Assembly (NCBI RefSeq): GCF_900108295.1
Contig: NZ_FNWK01000001.1
Location: 248,001-312,000 of the forward strand
DNA length: 64,000 nt
From: Sphingopyxis sp. YR583
GTDB taxonomy: Bacteria > Pseudomonadota > Alphaproteobacteria > Sphingomonadales > Sphingomonadaceae
Reading direction: 5' to 3'
In this document: in pieces, positions 35,626-45,349 of the stretch
How the letters are laid out: the number at the start of each line of letters is the position of its first letter
Numbering within the stretch: the first letter of the stretch is position 1
Made by a program: the position numbers and the translations under genes
Notes under the pieces: generated by a model
Told to the model about the DNA's origin: nothing
What the model saw: the letters and a program-made list of their open reading frames with translations, nothing else
The model's database searches: none

Positions 35626-36564
35626 ATGCAGAAACTCGACGGGCAATTGATCACGGTGCTGGGCGGCGGGGGCTTCCTCGGCCGCTATGTCGTGCAGCGG
35701 CTGCTCGCACGTGGCGCGCGCGTACGCATCGCACAGCGAACCCCGCGAGCCGCAACCTTCCTGAAACCGCTCGGGGGGCTCGGCCAGACACAGTTCGTCG
35801 CCGTCGACGTCCGCGACCCCGCCAGTATCGCGCGCGCGCTGCAGGGCAGCGACGCCGCCATCAACCTCGTCGGCGCGTTCGATGACATGGACGCCGTGCA
35901 GGCCGATGGCGCGGGCCATGTGGCCGCGGCCGTCAAGGCGGCGGGCGCCGGCGCGCTCGTCCACGTCTCTGCGATCGGCGCGGACCCCGAAAGCGCCTCG
36001 GCTTACGGCCGCAGCAAGGGCGTCGGCGAAACGGCGGTTCGCGCCGCTTTTGCAGGTGGCACGATCCTGCGTCCGTCGATCCTGTTCGGCCGCGAGGACC
36101 ATTTCATCAACCGCTTCGCGGGAATGATACGCATGGCCCCTGTCGTGCCGGTGATCGCGCCCAACGCGAAATTCCAGCCGGTGTATGTCGGCGATGCCGC
36201 CGATGCGGTCGTCGCGGCGCTTGGCAGAGACGCCGCTGGCAAAACATATGAACTCGGCGGACCGCAGGTGATGACGATGGCTGAACTGCTGCGCTGGGTC
36301 GCCGACGCGATCGGCCGCTCGCCCTTGTTCGTCGACGTCCCCGACTTCGTCGCCTCGGCGCTGGCCAGCGGCTTCGGCTGGGCCCCCGGCGCGCCAATCA
36401 CCAAGGACCAGTGGCTGATGCTCCAGCACGACAATGTCGTCGGGGACGGCACCGCAAGGCTGGCCGACCTCGGCATCACGCCGACCTCAATGGCATCGGT
36501 CGCCGACGGCTGGCTCGTCCAATATCGCCGCAACGGCCGCTTCGCAGAGCTCGCTTCGCGATAA
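35626..36564 (+). CDS. NDUFA9-like NAD(P)-binding protein (complex I-associated SDR)
   Basis: The 312-aa product is an atypical SDR with the Rossmann motif ITVLGGGGFLGRYVVQRLLA at residues 9-28, SAIGADPESASAYGRSKG in the catalytic region, and GRSKGVGETAVR preceding TILRPSILFG. It resembles the NDUFA9/complex I NAD(P)H-binding subunit family of alphaproteobacteria. I chose the ATG at 35626 because the frame upstream is non-conserved repeat-like sequence. Its stop overlaps the uppP start (TAATG), so the two are co-translated. Confidence 0.85.
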   Translation: MQKLDGQLITVLGGGGFLGRYVVQRLLARGARVRIAQRTPRAATFLKPLGGLGQTQFVAVDVRDPASIARALQGSDAAINLVGAFDDMDAVQADGAGHVAAAVKAAGAGALVHVSAIGADPESASAYGRSKGVGETAVRAAFAGGTILRPSILFGREDHFINRFAGMIRMAPVVPVIAPNAKFQPVYVGDAADAVVAALGRDAAGKTYELGGPQVMTMAELLRWVADAIGRSPLFVDVPDFVASALASGFGWAPGAPITKDQWLMLQHDNVVGDGTARLADLGITPTSMASVADGWLVQYRRNGRFAELASR

Positions 36565-37364
36565 TGTCTATCTGGCTGACCGCAATCATCCTCGGCATCG
36601 TCGAGGGTTTGACCGAGTTTTTGCCCGTCTCCTCGACGGGGCACCTCATCCTTGCGACCGAGCTGCTCGGCTATGATGCCGCGCGCTGGGCGATCTTCAA
36701 CATCGCGATCCAGCCGGGTGCAATCCTTGCGATCGTCGTGCTGTACCGGAAACTCTTCTGGGACATGTTCACCGGCTTCTTCCGCCGCGATCCCGTCGCG
36801 ATCGCATTCGTGCGCAACCTGCTCCTCGCCTTCTTCCCCGCGGTCATCCTCGGCCTCGCCTTTGGCGATTATATCGAGCTGCTGCTGGAAAATGCCGTTG
36901 TCGTCGCTTGGGCGCTGATCATCGGCGGCTTCGCGATCCTGCTCGTCGAACGCTTTGCCAAGACGGTGGACGTCGGCGGGGTGGCGAATGTGTCGGCGCG
37001 GCAGTCGATCCTCGTCGGCCTTGTCCAGTGCATCGCGATGATCCCGGGCGTCAGCCGGTCGGGCGCCACGATTCTCGGCGCCATGTCCTTCGGGGTCGAC
37101 CGCAAGACCGCTGCCGAGTTCAGCTTCTTCCTCGCACTCCCGACGCTGACCGGCGCAACCGTGCTGCAGCTGTTCAAGCATCGCGATGCGATCACGACGA
37201 ACGATCTCAGCCTCATCGCCTTGGGTTCGCTCGTCTCGTTCGTCGTCGCATGGGCCGTGATCAAGGCCTTCCTTGCCGTCGTCACCCGCTATGGCTTTGC
37301 CCCCTTCGCTTGGTATCGAATCATCGCCGGCGCCGCTGCGCTGATCTGGCTCGGCATGAGGTAG
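36564..37364 (+). CDS. uppP: Undecaprenyl-diphosphate phosphatase
   Basis: UppP (BacA) recycles the lipid carrier for cell-wall synthesis by dephosphorylating undecaprenyl diphosphate, and confers bacitracin resistance when raised. The 266-aa integral membrane protein shows EGLTEFLPVSSTGHLIL (residues 12-28) and PGVSRSGATI, the two catalytic boxes. The start codon overlaps the preceding stop by one base. Confidence 0.97.
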   Translation: MSIWLTAIILGIVEGLTEFLPVSSTGHLILATELLGYDAARWAIFNIAIQPGAILAIVVLYRKLFWDMFTGFFRRDPVAIAFVRNLLLAFFPAVILGLAFGDYIELLLENAVVVAWALIIGGFAILLVERFAKTVDVGGVANVSARQSILVGLVQCIAMIPGVSRSGATILGAMSFGVDRKTAAEFSFFLALPTLTGATVLQLFKHRDAITTNDLSLIALGSLVSFVVAWAVIKAFLAVVTRYGFAPFAWYRIIAGAAALIWLGMR

Positions 37365-37523
37365 GACCGAATCGGTACTATTTGACGAAAGATAATTACG
37401 CAGACCTGTTTTGAGGCAAATCACCCCTCCATTTTAGGTTAGCAATACTGTCCTAACTCGCATTTCGCCCGTGACAGGGCTTTTCGGGCCATGCAAATCC
37501 CCGCTCAACGAAGGGGATACTGC

Positions 37524-38966
37524 ATGGCTTCCGAACGCATGCTCCAGTTTGTGGGGCGTGAACAATCCTATCCGGACAAACGCTCCGCCGAAGAGCGCGC
37601 GCAAGACTTTCGCGAGATCGCCGAACGTTACGCCGCTCCGCAAGCCGACGCACAGGCGGCGCGCTGCTCGCAATGCGGCGTGCCCTATTGCTCGGTACAT
37701 TGCCCGCTCCACAACCATATCCCGGACTGGCTGCGCCTGACCGCCGAGGGACGCCTGCGCGAAGCCTATGAGCTTTCGAACGCGACCTCGACGATGCCCG
37801 AGATTTGCGGCCGCATCTGTCCGCAGGATCGCCTGTGCGAAGGCAATTGCGTGATCGAGTTCTCGGGCCATGGCGCGGTGACGATCGGCAGCGTCGAGAA
37901 ATATATCACCGATACCGCTTGGGCCGAAGGCTGGGTCGAGCCGCTGCACGTCGGTGCGGCGACCGGCCAGTCGGTCGGCGTGATCGGCGCCGGCCCCGCG
38001 GGCCTGACCGCCGCCGAATATCTCCGCGCGGCGGGGCACGAGGTACATGTCTATGACCGGCACGACCGCGCCGGCGGCCTGCTCACCTATGGCATCCCCG
38101 GCTTCAAGCTGGAGAAGGATGTCGTGATGCGCCGCGTCGACCGGCTGGTCGAGGGCGGCATCCATTTCCACCTCGGCTTTGCGGTCGGCGAGGACGCGAC
38201 GCTCGACGCGCTGCGGCAAAAGCATGACGCGATCCTGATCGCGACCGGCGTCTACAAGGCGCGCGAGATCAACGTACCCGGCAACGGCGCCGACGGCGTC
38301 ATCGCCGCGCTCGACTATCTGATCGCGTCGAACCGCAAGAGCTTTGGCGATGATGTGCCCGCGTTCGATGACGGCCGCCTCGATGCCAAGGACAAACATG
38401 TCGTCGTCATCGGCGGCGGCGACACCGCGATGGACTGCGTCCGCACCGCGGTGCGTCAGGGCGCGAAGTCGGTGAAATGCCTCTATCGCCGCGACCGCGA
38501 AAATATGCCAGGGTCGCAGCGCGAGGTCGCCAACGCCGAAGAGGAAGGCGTCGAATTCGTCTGGCTCTCGGCCCCCGAGAGCTTCACCGCCGACAAACAT
38601 GTCAAGGAAGTCGCGGTCGCCGGCATGCGCCTCGGCGCGCCCGACGCGAGCGGCCGCCGCAGCCCCGAGGCCGATCCCGGCCGCAAATTCGACGTGCCCG
38701 CCGACATGGTGATCAAGGCGCTGGGCTTCGATCCCGAGGAACTACCGCACCTGTTCGGTTCGCCCGACCTGTCGGTCACGCGCTGGGGCACGCTGCGCGT
38801 CGATCACCAGACGATGATGACCAGCCTGCCCGGCGTTTTTGCCGCGGGCGACATCGTCCGCGGCGCCAGCCTGGTCGTCTGGGGCATCCGTGACGGCCGC
38901 GATGTGAGCGATCAGATGGCAAAGTGGTTGAAAGCGAAAGCCAAAAGCGAAAAGAAGGCAGCATGA
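37524..38966 (+). CDS. gltD: Glutamate synthase (NADPH) small subunit
   Basis: GltD transfers electrons from NADPH through FAD and Fe-S clusters to the large subunit. The 480-aa product has N-terminal cysteines for Fe-S clusters (CSQCGVPYCSVHCP, and CGRICPQDRLCEGNC), an FAD fold (VGVIGAGPAGLTAAEYL) and an NADPH fold (VVVIGGGDTAMDCV). The ATG at 37524 is preceded by AAGGGG. It lies upstream of gltB, the reverse of the common gltBD order, with a DUF2059 gene between them. Confidence 0.96.
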   Translation: MASERMLQFVGREQSYPDKRSAEERAQDFREIAERYAAPQADAQAARCSQCGVPYCSVHCPLHNHIPDWLRLTAEGRLREAYELSNATSTMPEICGRICPQDRLCEGNCVIEFSGHGAVTIGSVEKYITDTAWAEGWVEPLHVGAATGQSVGVIGAGPAGLTAAEYLRAAGHEVHVYDRHDRAGGLLTYGIPGFKLEKDVVMRRVDRLVEGGIHFHLGFAVGEDATLDALRQKHDAILIATGVYKAREINVPGNGADGVIAALDYLIASNRKSFGDDVPAFDDGRLDAKDKHVVVIGGGDTAMDCVRTAVRQGAKSVKCLYRRDRENMPGSQREVANAEEEGVEFVWLSAPESFTADKHVKEVAVAGMRLGAPDASGRRSPEADPGRKFDVPADMVIKALGFDPEELPHLFGSPDLSVTRWGTLRVDHQTMMTSLPGVFAAGDIVRGASLVVWGIRDGRDVSDQMAKWLKAKAKSEKKAA

Positions 38967-38986
38967 CCAACAGGGAAGGAAATTTC

Positions 38987-40174
38987 ATGATGCCGTCGTT
39001 CAAATCGATTCTGCTTGCGGGTGCCGTGGCGATGCTGCCGCTGGGCGCGTCCGCCAATGCCGCGCCGAAAAAAGCGGCCAAGGAAGCCCCGCTGGCCGAG
39101 GTCGTCGTGGCCGAGCCGGCGCAGGTTGAAGAAGAACCCGCGAGCGACTTCGACAGCGAAGCCTATGCCAAAGAGCAGAAGGCCAAGATGCAGAAGGAAA
39201 TGGACGAGGCGATCGCGCTGATCGAAAAGATGTTCGACACGAGCAGCCTGCCGCCTATCGAGCCGGCTCGCCTCGCGCTCGCGCAAAAGACGATGGGCCA
39301 GCTCATCCCCGCCGGCAGCCTCGAAAAGATGATGGACAATCTTTACGGCAAGATGTTCAAAACGCTGATGGGCGAGTTCGGCGGCCAGTCGGACCTGATG
39401 CTCTCCATCAAGACCGGGGTCGAAAGCGAAAAGATCGCCGCGCTCGACGAAGCGACGAAGACCAAGGTCGCCGACATGTTCGATCCGCACCGCAAGGAGC
39501 GCGAAGACCAGATCACCCGGGTGATCAAACCGCTGATCAGCGAAGTGCTGGGCGACATGGAACCGCCGATGCGCGAGGGCATGTCCAAAGCCTATGCGCG
39601 CAAGTTCACCGCGGCGCAGCTCACCGATCTCAACGGCTTCCTCGCGACCCCGACCGGCACGATCTATGCCAGTGAATGGATGGCGCTTCAGGCCGACCCC
39701 GAAGTCATGGTTGCGATCATCAAGGCGGTTCCGCCGCTGATCAACAAATTCATCGATCGCGCGCCGCAGATCGAAAAGGACATGAAGGACCTGCCGAAGG
39801 AAAAGCAGCTTTCGGACTTCAGCGACAAGGAACTCGGCCAGCTTGCCAAGCTGATGAAGGTCGATGTGAAGGTGCTGAAAGAACAGCGCGACATGTGGAA
39901 CAGCACGACCGATGACGCTGCCGATGCCGTGGCGGTCGAAGCGGCCGACGATTATGCCGTCGACGCTGCAGCCGACGCGGCGGACGCCGCCGCCTATGCC
40001 GCCGATGCGGCGGCCGAAGCGGTTGTGGACCCCGCGTATGACCGCAGCAATTGGTCGGCCGCCGATCTGAAACGCGTCGAAGACCTCGAAACCGCTTACG
40101 AAAATGCTTCGCTCGCTGCACAGCAGGCTTCGGATGAAGCGGCGGAAAACGCACGCAAGAAACTGCCCAAATAA
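38987..40174 (+). CDS. DUF2059 family secreted protein with Ala-rich tail
   Basis: The product (395 aa from ATG 38987) has a signal peptide (SILLAGAVAMLPLGASANAA), a charged coiled stretch, and the DUF2059 helical domain around residues 150-235, with MSKAYARKFTAAQLTDLNGF and ATPTGTIYASEWM. The last ~90 residues carry an Ala/Asp run (AADAADAAAYAADAAAEA). An ATG at 38963 overlapping the gltD stop is also possible, but AAGGAA is well placed for 38987. It lies between gltD and gltB. The function of DUF2059 is not known, and a link to nitrogen assimilation is only suggested by position. Confidence 0.85.
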   Translation: MMPSFKSILLAGAVAMLPLGASANAAPKKAAKEAPLAEVVVAEPAQVEEEPASDFDSEAYAKEQKAKMQKEMDEAIALIEKMFDTSSLPPIEPARLALAQKTMGQLIPAGSLEKMMDNLYGKMFKTLMGEFGGQSDLMLSIKTGVESEKIAALDEATKTKVADMFDPHRKEREDQITRVIKPLISEVLGDMEPPMREGMSKAYARKFTAAQLTDLNGFLATPTGTIYASEWMALQADPEVMVAIIKAVPPLINKFIDRAPQIEKDMKDLPKEKQLSDFSDKELGQLAKLMKVDVKVLKEQRDMWNSTTDDAADAVAVEAADDYAVDAAADAADAAAYAADAAAEAVVDPAYDRSNWSAADLKRVEDLETAYENASLAAQQASDEAAENARKKLPK

Positions 40175-40194
40175 GGCACTCCGTCAGGACAAAG

Positions 40195-43100
40195 ATGATG
40201 ACCCATTACCCCACCCCCGATCACGCGCGGCTCGAAGCCGAAGGCATGTATCGCCCCGACATGGAATCCGATGCCTGCGGCGTCGGCATGGTCGCGGCGA
40301 CCGACGGCAAGCCGTCGCGCCGCGTTGTCGAGGCGGCGATCGAAGCCCTGCGTGCCGTGTGGCACCGCGGCGCGGTCGACGCCGACGGCAAGACCGGGGA
40401 TGGGGCGGGCATCCATGTCGACCTGCCGGTCCGTTTCTTCGACGATGCGATCGCAGCGTCAGGCCACAAGGTTCGCCCGAACCGCCTCGCCGTCGGCATG
40501 GTCTTCCTCCCTCGCACCGATTTGGGCGCACAGGAAGAATGCCGCACGATCGTCGAGGCCGAGATCATCGACGCGGGCTTCACCATCTATGGCTGGCGCC
40601 AGGTGCCTGTCGACGTCTCGGTGATCGGCGACAAGGCGCAGCGCACGCGCCCCGAGATCGAGCAGATCATGATCGCGGGCCCCCTGCCCGACGAGCAATC
40701 GGTCGCCGAGTTCGAGAAGCAGCTCTATCTCGTCCGCCGCCGGATCGAGAAAAAGGTCATCGCGGCGCAGATCGCCGACTTTTATATCTGCAGCCTGTCG
40801 GCGCGCTCGATCATCTACAAGGGCCTGTTCCTCGCCGAGAGCCTTGCGGACTTCTTTCCCGACCTCACGAACAAGCTGTTCGAAAGCCGCGTCGCGATCT
40901 TCCACCAGCGCTATTCGACGAACACCTTTCCGCAATGGTGGCTGGCGCAGCCGTTCCGCTGCCTCGCGCATAACGGCGAGATCAACACGATCCGCGGCAA
41001 CAAGAACTGGATGAAGAGTCACGAGATCAAGATGGCGAGCCTCGCGTTCGGCGAGCATTCGGAAGATATCAAGCCGGTGATCCCGGCAGGCGCATCCGAC
41101 ACCGCCGCGCTCGACGCGGTGTTCGAGGCGCTGTGCCGCGCGGGCCGCGACGCGCCGACGGCGAAGCTGATCCTCGTCCCCGAGGCATGGACGACCGAAT
41201 GCGACGTCCCCGACAACCACCGCGCGATGTATTCGTACCTCGCCAGCGTGATGGAACCGTGGGACGGCCCCGCCGCGCTCGCGATGACCGACGGCCGCTG
41301 GGCTGTCGCGGGCATGGACCGCAACGCACTCCGTCCGCTGCGCTACACGCTCACCGCCGACAACCTGCTCGTCGTCGGCTCGGAAAGCGGCATGGTGCTG
41401 CTGCCCGAAGCGAGCATCCGCAAGAAGGGCCGCCTTGGCCCCGGCCAGATGATCGCGGTCGATCTGGACGACGGCACGCTCTACGAAGATCTCGCGATCA
41501 AGGACAAGATCGCCGATGCCGCCGACTATGCCTCGCGCGTCAAGGGCTTCCGCACGATGGCCGACCTGCCCAAGGGCGGAAAATCGAGCCTGCCGACCTT
41601 CGATCGCTCCGAACTGCTGCGCCGTCAGGTCGCCGCGGGCCTCACCATGGAGGATATGGAACTGATCCTCAGCCCCATGGTCGAGGATGCGAAGGAAGCG
41701 ATCGGGTCGATGGGCGACGATACGCCGCTCGCGGTCATTTCCGACAAGCCGCGCCACGTCGCGCAATTCTTCCGCCAGAATTTCAGCCAGGTCACCAACC
41801 CGCCGATCGACAGCTTGCGCGAACGGCATGTGATGAGCCTGAAGACGCGCTTCGCAAACCTTGCGAACATCCTCGACGAAAAGGGCCAGAGCGACCATGT
41901 GCTCGTAATCGACAGCCCCGTCCTCGTCGGCGACGACTGGGATCGGCTGCGCGCCTATTTCGGCGATGCCGTCGCCGATATCGATTGCACCTTTGCCGCA
42001 GGCGGCGATGCTGCGACGCTCCGTGAGGCGATCGCGCGCGTCCGCCGCGAAGCCGAGGAAGCGGTGCGCGCCGGACGCTCCGAACTCTTTCTCTCCGACC
42101 AGAATATCGGCGATGGCCGTGTCGGGGTCGCGATGGTGCTCGCCGCCGCCGCCGTCCACACGCATCTCGTGCGCAAGGGCCTCCGCAGCTACGCCTCGAT
42201 CAACGTCCGCTCGGCCGAAGTGCTCGACACTCATGCCTTCGCGGTTCTCGTTGGCGTCGGCGCGACGACGGTGCATGCCTACCTCACCGAAGCGGCGATC
42301 GCCGACCGACAGGGGCGCGGACTGTTCGGCGACCTGTCGCTCGATGATTGCCGCCTGCGCTTCCGCAAGGCGATCGACGATGGTCTGCTCAAGATCCTCG
42401 CCAAGATGGGGATCGCGGTGATCTCCTCCTATCGCGGCGGCTATAATTTCGAAGCGGTCGGCCTCAGCCGCGCGCTCGTCAACGACCTCTTCCCCGGCAT
42501 GCCCGCGAAGATTTCGGGCGAAGGCTATCAGTCGCTCTTCATCAACGCGACCGACAAGCACAGCGCCGCCTTCGACAGCCGCGTCACCACCCTCCCCATC
42601 GGCGGCTTCTACCGCCAGCGCGCGGGCGGCGAGGCGCATGCCTATTCGGCGCAGCTGATGCACCTGCTCCAGACCGCGGTCGCGACCGACAGCTATTCGA
42701 CCTATCTGCAATTCGCGCGCGGGGTCGCCGACCTGCCGCCGATCTATCTACGCGACCTGATGGAGTTCAACTATCCGACGCAGGGCGTCGCGCTCGACAG
42801 CGTCGAGGCAATCACCGAGATCCGCAAGCGCTTCGTCACCCCGGGCATGTCGCTCGGCGCATTGTCGCCCGAAGCGCATGAGACGCTGGCGATCGCGATG
42901 AACCGCATCGGCGCCAAGGCGGTGTCCGGCGAAGGCGGCGAAGCGAGCGAACGCTATCGCCCCTATGCCAATGGCGACAATGCCAATAGCAACATCAAGC
43001 AGATCGCGTCGGGCCGCTTCGGCGTCACCGCCGAATATCTCGGCGCGTGCGACGAGATCGAAATAAAGGTCGCGCAGGGTGCGAAGCCCGGCGAAGGCGG

Positions 43101-44724
43101 CCAGCTTCCGGGCTTCAAGGTCACCGAGTTCATCGCGCGGCTGCGTCATGCGACGCCGGGCGTGACTTTGATCTCGCCCCCGCCGCATCACGACATCTAT
43201 TCGATCGAGGATCTCGCGCAGCTCATCTACGACCTCAAGCAGATCAACCCCAGGGCGCGCGTGTGCGTGAAGCTCGTGAGCTCGGCGGGCATTGGCACGG
43301 TCGCAGCGGGTGTTGCGAAGGCCCACGCCGACGTCATCCTCGTCGCCGGCAACACCGGTGGCACCGGCGCCTCGCCGCAAACCAGCGTCAAATATGCCGG
43401 CACGCCGTGGGAAATGGGCCTGTCCGAAGTCAATCAGGTGCTGACGCTCAACGGCCTGCGCCATCGCATACGCCTCCGCACCGATGGTGGTCTCAAGACC
43501 GGCCGCGACATCGTCATCGCGGCGATCCTCGGCGCCGAGGAATATGGCATCGGGACTTTGAGCCTCGTCGCGATGGGCTGCATCATGGTGCGCCAGTGCC
43601 ACTCGAACACCTGCCCCGTGGGCGTCTGCACACAGGATGAAAAATTACGCCAGAAGTTTACGGGCAGCCCCGAAAAGGTCATCAACCTCATGACCTTCAT
43701 CGCCGAGGAAGTGCGCGAAATCCTTGCGAAGCTCGGCTGCCGCAGCCTCGACGAGGTCATCGGCCGCACCGAGCTTCTCCGTCAGGTCAGCCGCGGCGCC
43801 GAACATCTCGACGACCTCGATCTCAACCCGATCCTCGCCAAGGTCGACGCACCCGACGACCAGCGCCGCTCGCAGGGCCCGAGCTTCCGCAATCCGGTGC
43901 CCGACAGCCTCGACGCGCAGATCCTGAGCGACGCCAAGCCCTTGTTCGAACGCGGCGAGCGCATGCAGCTCACCTACAATGTCCGCAACACGCACCGCGC
44001 TGTCGGCACGCGCCTGTCGGCCGAGGTCACTGCGCGTTTCGGCATGAAGGGCCTTGCCGACGACCATGTGCAGGTGCGCCTGCGCGGCACGGCGGGCCAG
44101 TCACTCGGCGCTTTCCTGTGCCAGGGCGTCACGCTGGAGGTCTTCGGCGATGCCAACGATTATGTCGGCAAGGGTCTGTCGGGCGGCCGCATCGTCGTGC
44201 GCCCCACCGTCTCGAGCCCGCTCGTCAGCCAGCACAACAGCATCATCGGCAACACCGTCCTCTACGGTGCGACCGCAGGCACTTTGCTCGCGGCGGGTCA
44301 GGCTGGCGAGCGTTTTGCGGTCCGCAATTCGGGCGCGAAAGTCGTCGTCGAGGGCTGCGGCGCCAATGGCTGCGAATATATGACCGGCGGCACTGCGGTG
44401 ATCCTCGGCCCTGTCGGTTCCAACTTCGGAGCGGGCATGACCGGAGGCATGGCATTTATCCTCGACACCGACGGTCAGTTCGAACGTCGCGCCAATGGCG
44501 AATCGATCGTCTGGCAACGCCTGGCAAGCAGCCATTGGGAAGCCTTCCTGAAGGACTTGGTCGAAGATCATGCCAAGGCGACGGGCAGCAAATGGTCGGC
44601 CGAGGTTCTCGCCGACTGGGATCGCTGGCGCGGGCACTTCTGGCAGGTTTGCCCGAAGGAAATGCTGAGCCGGCTGACGCACTCGCTGAACGAGGAAGAG
44701 GTCGAGGTCGTCGCGGCTGAGTGA
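40195..44724 (+). CDS. gltB: Glutamate synthase (NADPH) large subunit
   Basis: The enzyme makes two glutamates from glutamine and 2-oxoglutarate. The 1509-aa product matches the family. Cys28 in SDACGVGMVA is the amidotransferase nucleophile exposed after removal of a 27-residue propeptide. The FMN-binding synthase region follows, and the 3Fe-4S cluster cysteines lie in CIMVRQCHSNTC (C-x5-C-x4-C). The C-terminal right-handed beta-helix contains GGRIVVRPT and GGTAVILGPVG. It follows the DUF2059 gene by 20 bp. Confidence 0.98.
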   Translation: MMTHYPTPDHARLEAEGMYRPDMESDACGVGMVAATDGKPSRRVVEAAIEALRAVWHRGAVDADGKTGDGAGIHVDLPVRFFDDAIAASGHKVRPNRLAVGMVFLPRTDLGAQEECRTIVEAEIIDAGFTIYGWRQVPVDVSVIGDKAQRTRPEIEQIMIAGPLPDEQSVAEFEKQLYLVRRRIEKKVIAAQIADFYICSLSARSIIYKGLFLAESLADFFPDLTNKLFESRVAIFHQRYSTNTFPQWWLAQPFRCLAHNGEINTIRGNKNWMKSHEIKMASLAFGEHSEDIKPVIPAGASDTAALDAVFEALCRAGRDAPTAKLILVPEAWTTECDVPDNHRAMYSYLASVMEPWDGPAALAMTDGRWAVAGMDRNALRPLRYTLTADNLLVVGSESGMVLLPEASIRKKGRLGPGQMIAVDLDDGTLYEDLAIKDKIADAADYASRVKGFRTMADLPKGGKSSLPTFDRSELLRRQVAAGLTMEDMELILSPMVEDAKEAIGSMGDDTPLAVISDKPRHVAQFFRQNFSQVTNPPIDSLRERHVMSLKTRFANLANILDEKGQSDHVLVIDSPVLVGDDWDRLRAYFGDAVADIDCTFAAGGDAATLREAIARVRREAEEAVRAGRSELFLSDQNIGDGRVGVAMVLAAAAVHTHLVRKGLRSYASINVRSAEVLDTHAFAVLVGVGATTVHAYLTEAAIADRQGRGLFGDLSLDDCRLRFRKAIDDGLLKILAKMGIAVISSYRGGYNFEAVGLSRALVNDLFPGMPAKISGEGYQSLFINATDKHSAAFDSRVTTLPIGGFYRQRAGGEAHAYSAQLMHLLQTAVATDSYSTYLQFARGVADLPPIYLRDLMEFNYPTQGVALDSVEAITEIRKRFVTPGMSLGALSPEAHETLAIAMNRIGAKAVSGEGGEASERYRPYANGDNANSNIKQIASGRFGVTAEYLGACDEIEIKVAQGAKPGEGGQLPGFKVTEFIARLRHATPGVTLISPPPHHDIYSIEDLAQLIYDLKQINPRARVCVKLVSSAGIGTVAAGVAKAHADVILVAGNTGGTGASPQTSVKYAGTPWEMGLSEVNQVLTLNGLRHRIRLRTDGGLKTGRDIVIAAILGAEEYGIGTLSLVAMGCIMVRQCHSNTCPVGVCTQDEKLRQKFTGSPEKVINLMTFIAEEVREILAKLGCRSLDEVIGRTELLRQVSRGAEHLDDLDLNPILAKVDAPDDQRRSQGPSFRNPVPDSLDAQILSDAKPLFERGERMQLTYNVRNTHRAVGTRLSAEVTARFGMKGLADDHVQVRLRGTAGQSLGAFLCQGVTLEVFGDANDYVGKGLSGGRIVVRPTVSSPLVSQHNSIIGNTVLYGATAGTLLAAGQAGERFAVRNSGAKVVVEGCGANGCEYMTGGTAVILGPVGSNFGAGMTGGMAFILDTDGQFERRANGESIVWQRLASSHWEAFLKDLVEDHAKATGSKWSAEVLADWDRWRGHFWQVCPKEMLSRLTHSLNEEEVEVVAAE

Positions 44725-44732
44725 CCTGTCGT

Positions 44733-44762
44733 GGCGGCGGTGCGCTTCGTCGCATCGCCGCC
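44733..44762 (+). terminator. GC-rich hairpin after gltB
   Basis: Twelve-base arms GGCGGCGGTGCG and CGCATCGCCGCC pair with one G-T wobble around CTTCGT, starting 8 bp after the gltB stop. No U-run follows, so it may be a stability element rather than an intrinsic terminator. Confidence 0.5.
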
Positions 44763-44836
44763 GCGCGTTCAGCGCAGCGAAAGCACGGCGGATCTACGGC
44801 GCTTCACAGATTTTCGCATCCCGAAAGGATGAAGCT

Positions 44837-45271
44837 ATGCGCTCGACCGCAAAACTGTCTCTCGCCGCCCTCACCTTGCTCGCGCTCGCCGCGCCGCTTC
44901 CGGCGTCGGCCAACGGGATGCAGAGCGCCGTCGCGACGCTCAACGATCCCATCGCACAGGATCGCATGGCCGACACGATCGCCACGATGGTCGGCGCGCT
45001 GATGCAGATGCAGGTCGGCCCGCTCGCGAAAGCCGTGGCCCAGATCGATCCCGAATCCGACGCCGCCTATATTCCGCCCAATGCCACGCTTGGCGAAGTG
45101 ACCGGCCGCGATCCCGAATATGCCGAACGCATGGGCGCAGACGTCCGTGCCACGACGCGTATGGCGGGGCACGCCGCCTCGGCGCTTGCGGCATATGCCC
45201 CCGTGCTCAAGGACATGGCGCGCGACATGGCGGCGCAATGGGAACGCGAACGCGCCGACGCGCGCCGCTGA
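44837..45271 (+). CDS. Small periplasmic hypothetical protein
   Basis: The 144-aa product has a signal peptide (LSLAALTLLALAAPLPASANG) and an Ala/Met-rich, mostly helical mature part. AAGGATGAAGC precedes the ATG. I recognise no family. It is not part of the gltB transcript if the hairpin at 44733 acts as terminator. Confidence 0.75.
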   Translation: MRSTAKLSLAALTLLALAAPLPASANGMQSAVATLNDPIAQDRMADTIATMVGALMQMQVGPLAKAVAQIDPESDAAYIPPNATLGEVTGRDPEYAERMGADVRATTRMAGHAASALAAYAPVLKDMARDMAAQWERERADARR

Positions 45272-45349
45272 CGCTTAATCCACAATCGCTTGATCGGGCG
45301 CGTGCCATAGCCGTTGCGCGTGGCGCCTTGCTGCCGCTATGCCGGAACC

